In this document: one piece after another, positions 61,325-64,000 of the stretch
Layout: each line of letters opens with the position of its first letter
Numbering within the stretch: the stretch's first letter is position 1
From: Zeugodacus cucurbitae
Lineage: Eukaryota; Arthropoda; Insecta; Diptera; Tephritidae
Length of the DNA stretch: 64,000 nt
Direction: 5' to 3'
NCBI RefSeq assembly: GCF_028554725.1
Contig: NC_071670.1
Location: forward strand, 51,263,501 to 51,327,500
Translations under genes and position numbers: made by a program
Notes under the pieces: generated by a model
The model's database searches: none
Told to the model about the DNA's origin: nothing
Seen by the model: the letters and a program-made list of their open reading frames with translations, nothing else

Positions 61325-62110
61325 TCGAAGTGGTGGCAACTCTGCTCAACCAATATTTTCAATTGAAAACTATCTCAATACTCTTTAGTTTGATACCCAT
61401 ATTGTGAGGGTTTCTTAAATCTATACTTTAAGTATATTAAAATTATAAAACAGATGGCAAGCCTTTTCAAAAATATTATCGAAAAAAATTCTGAAACTGC
61501 TTTGTTTTAACGAAGAAATTGTGATGTGAAAAATAAATAGGTAGCAACCCTTCTCAAACAATATTTGCAACTGTAAGCTCTCTAGAAACTCTTCAAAAAT
61601 ATTGTAGGGTTTTTCAAACGTATGCTTTCATTTTTTTAAAACTCATGGCAACCCTTTCACCGAAAAAATTCTTAATCTGGTTTGATTAAATACCGAAATT
61701 GACTTACTCATTGACTTTATGAATTTATTTGAATAAAAAAATAAACAGTTGGCAACCCTTTTCCACCAATATTTTCAACTGTAAGCTTTCTCAAAACTCT
61801 TCAGTTTGATATCCATATTGTAGGGTTTCTTACTGTTGTTTAATTAAAATTTTAAATAGTTGGCAACCCTTTTCAAAAATATTACCGTTACAACATGCTT
61901 AAACTAACGTGGTTAAATACCATTTTTTATAATTTAAATTTATTTTTAAATAATTTAGTAATTTTAGCAATTTAGTTTAACAAAAAAGGGTGGCAACCCT
62001 TAAACTATTTTTTTACGAATATACTTCTTAAACCTCTTTATGTCAGTACTAAATTATTTGTATCACAAATTTTATTTCATATAGTTGTATACTTGGCAAC
62101 CCTATACAAA
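61325..62110. repeat. GGCAACCC repeat with dimeric ~205 bp unit
   Basis: The word GGCAACCC or close variants occurs eight times, near 61334, 61458, 61546, 61648, 61751, 61863, 61991 and 62094. Two half-unit types alternate: one followed by CAATATTTTCAACTGTAAGC and TTGTAGGGTTTCTTA (61331, 61541, 61747), the other by TTTTCAAAAATATTA (61455, 61645, 61860). Spacing within a type is about 205 bp. Similar GTGGCAACTC words lie at 9760-10140. No coding potential. Confidence 0.7.
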
Positions 62111-63445
62111 TATATTTCAAGCAGAAAACCTCAACTCTAAGGCCACATTTTATATGAGTTTTGGGCACAAAAATAAACGTTTCTGTACCTTTTTGGTTTA
62201 AAGAAATATATACGATAATTTCCCAAAAATCACTTACATTTCAAGCCTCCCCCTTAGCTGATTATGAGGCAATGTATTTATATTTAGGTTTACCTGATTT
62301 GAAAAAAAATATACGAAAACCACAGCATTACTCTACACATCACTTTCAAGAAGATTTATATATAGTATAGACATATGTATGCCAACACCTTGACATTGAC
62401 GCATCAGGTAAAAGTTATTGCGTAAAAACTCAAAACAAAAAGTGCGAAAAAATTGGTGAAAATAACAGCTGTCAATTTTGTCAATATTTGGCATTTGGAA
62501 GACATACGCTGTCACTGACTTTATGACACTTTTTTGCGGTCGCTTCAAAGCAACATTCAGCATTCATCAGATGTGTTTATGCGCCAACGTAAAATTTAAT
62601 ATTCAGTTGCCGAAAAGCCTCAACTAAAGAAATCTCGAAAAAAAACTTTCGCTTACTTCGTTTGTCCTTGAAAAGGTAGCAGCTGTCCTGAGATTTGTTT
62701 GCATACGTGCAAAAAGCGCATGAGATTAAATGAAATTAATGACAAAGCGTAAATTCAATTGGGATTAGTGTCAGTGGCATGCATAGGTATAGACAATTTT
62801 TTCAGTATTTTAATTAATAATTTATGAGAAATCTCATAATTATAGAAAAAAGAATGCAGACGTCGGGTAGACGAGTTCAGAAGTTTTTGTTCAAAAGCAA
62901 TAAAATTTCGAAATTCTTTGAAGTTCATGAACTTGACTTGTGAGTAAAAGTGTTTGAAGGAGGCAAATAGTTCCAAACAAATACCTCAGCTTTAACCCTA
63001 CACTGCGTATACGTAACATCACAACATTAGACAGTTCAATGTCCTTAAAATTTATCAAAAACATACAAACATCCATTCACTCTGTGAAACGTAAACAAAT
63101 CTCTTTCAGACTAATACTTATGTTTAGCAAATTTTTATGAATCCACTTACATATTGTTGCAAATTACCCATAAGTTTGTTCTACTCTACTCTTCGATGAA
63201 GACATTCACACTGTAAATTTTTATGGCAACTGTGCGCCGCCGTAAGAAGCATTTCGCAAAGGTTATTCAACTACTCATAAGCGATAAGATGTGTCTGCGT
63301 GTGCGCATTTTCATTAAGCCATATGAAATTTGCTATGCAAATCCATTGAAAACATTTAGTAGGCACTTGGAATGCGGTTAATGAAATTATGTCGTGACGA
63401 AGTGGGTAAAAAATAAGTGGTGCTCGAAGACTGGCAGACACAGAC
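62111..63445. other. Intergenic DNA, nothing recognised
   Basis: Only short frames of 60-76 codons without recognisable domains. No tandem array or transposon end found. Confidence 0.45.
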
Positions 63446-63449
63446 TTAA

Positions 63450-64000
63450 GGGGTTATATACAGTTAGACGGCCGAAAAAAGTGAATTTTCCAGAATTTTT
63501 TCTGAGAAAACTTTTTAATTTATTGATCCAAAAATTTATACACATATTATGGTATCTTTTAACTGTATTTTAAGACTTAGTTTTAGTAAAAATATTTATT
63601 TGAAAAAGAGCTACAGCTGATCTCCAGGAGCTCCTCTCAAAAAAGATGTTTTGCGGTGACCACTATATCTCGGAACTGGATCATCCGAAATTAAAAAACC
63701 AAACAGATTTCGTTAAAATAATGTTAAATCTAGTAATTAATCGAAGGAATAAGCAAAATAAAATTTTTTGACAAAATGGCGGTTTCTCAAAAAAAAAATT
63801 GATTTTTCACCGAAATTTCGGCCTTACATTGTTTATAAAAAAAAAATATTTATCGGAGAGAAAAAATCTACAATTAATTACTAAAAAATATATTTAAGAA
63901 GGTCGTGTTAAAATTTGAGACTAATCGGTCTAGCCGTTTTCGAGTAATGTTGGTCACCGACTTTGAAAACACCATTTTGAGAAAAACGCGTTTAAAGTTT
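63450..64000. mobile_element. piggyBac-like MITE, second copy, cut by window end
   Basis: Starts after TTAA (63446-63449) with GGGGTTATATACAGTTAGA and follows the 14.6 kb copy nearly base for base for 550 bp. It has about 30 extra bases near 63868 (ACAATTAATTACTAAAAAAT region) absent from the other copy. Few substitutions separate the two, so at least one insertion is fairly recent. Confidence 0.88.

Overview
This is a gene-poor, AT-rich, repeat-laden piece of a higher-fly (Diptera, Schizophora) nuclear genome, most likely a tephritid fruit fly. The fly assignment rests on a complete four-exon odorant-receptor gene that I recognise as the counterpart of Drosophila Or92a, on a fly-type CAP/antigen-5 gene with short introns (76 and 79 bp), and on mariner, RTE-like and RNase H-bearing LINE relics of the kind common in dipterans. 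The tephritid label is inference. I see no bacterial-style operons, no tRNA or rRNA genes and no CRISPR array.

Only two convincing host genes are present, both between 50.8 and 56.2 kb. A secreted or tail-anchored CAP-family gene (three exons, 50870-51924, plus strand) converges on the Or92a-like gene (four exons, 56059 down to 51992, minus strand). Their stop codons are only 67 bp apart, and the best poly(A) signal for the receptor lies inside the last CAP exon. Both were assembled by joining exons at GT/AG sites. The receptor has a TATA-like box about 90 bp before its ATG. Its third intron (2.36 kb) holds an inverted copy of a dispersed 1.2 kb repeat and a 168 bp tandem duplication. A second copy of the 1.2 kb repeat, in opposite orientation, ends about 180 bp before the CAP start codon.

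The rest of the window is intergenic DNA with decayed mobile elements. There are three copies of one mariner family (869-1287, 10290-11442, 40935-41820) and several scraps plus a MITE of a second mariner family. There is also a third Tc1/mariner-like relic (23040-23890), two pogo/Tigger-like MITEs (30490-30664, 48506-49067), and a 697 bp TTAA-flanked piggyBac-like MITE (14598-15294) whose second copy runs off the end of the window (63450 onward). Two LINE families are present as 3' fragments: an RTE-like one with a YADD box, and one with an RNase H domain and a CCTAA-type tail. At least six copies or pieces of a non-coding family with GGAC microsatellites and GAGAGTATAA-type ends are scattered through the window.

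The most unusual structure is at 36975-38515. It is a foldback-like element with long imperfect inverted arms around two different tandem arrays. One array repeats a 34 bp unit carrying a CRE-like palindrome overlapping an E-box (TGACGTCACGTGA). The other repeats a 42 bp unit. Other non-coding structure includes a CCGGAA minisatellite (1453-1745), an AAGCTT-rich degenerate array (6770-7540), a dimeric ~205 bp GGCAACCC repeat (61325-62110), long hairpins at 19137-19265 and 47117-47182, and a 17-G run at 33304. All family names come from pattern recognition without database searches.
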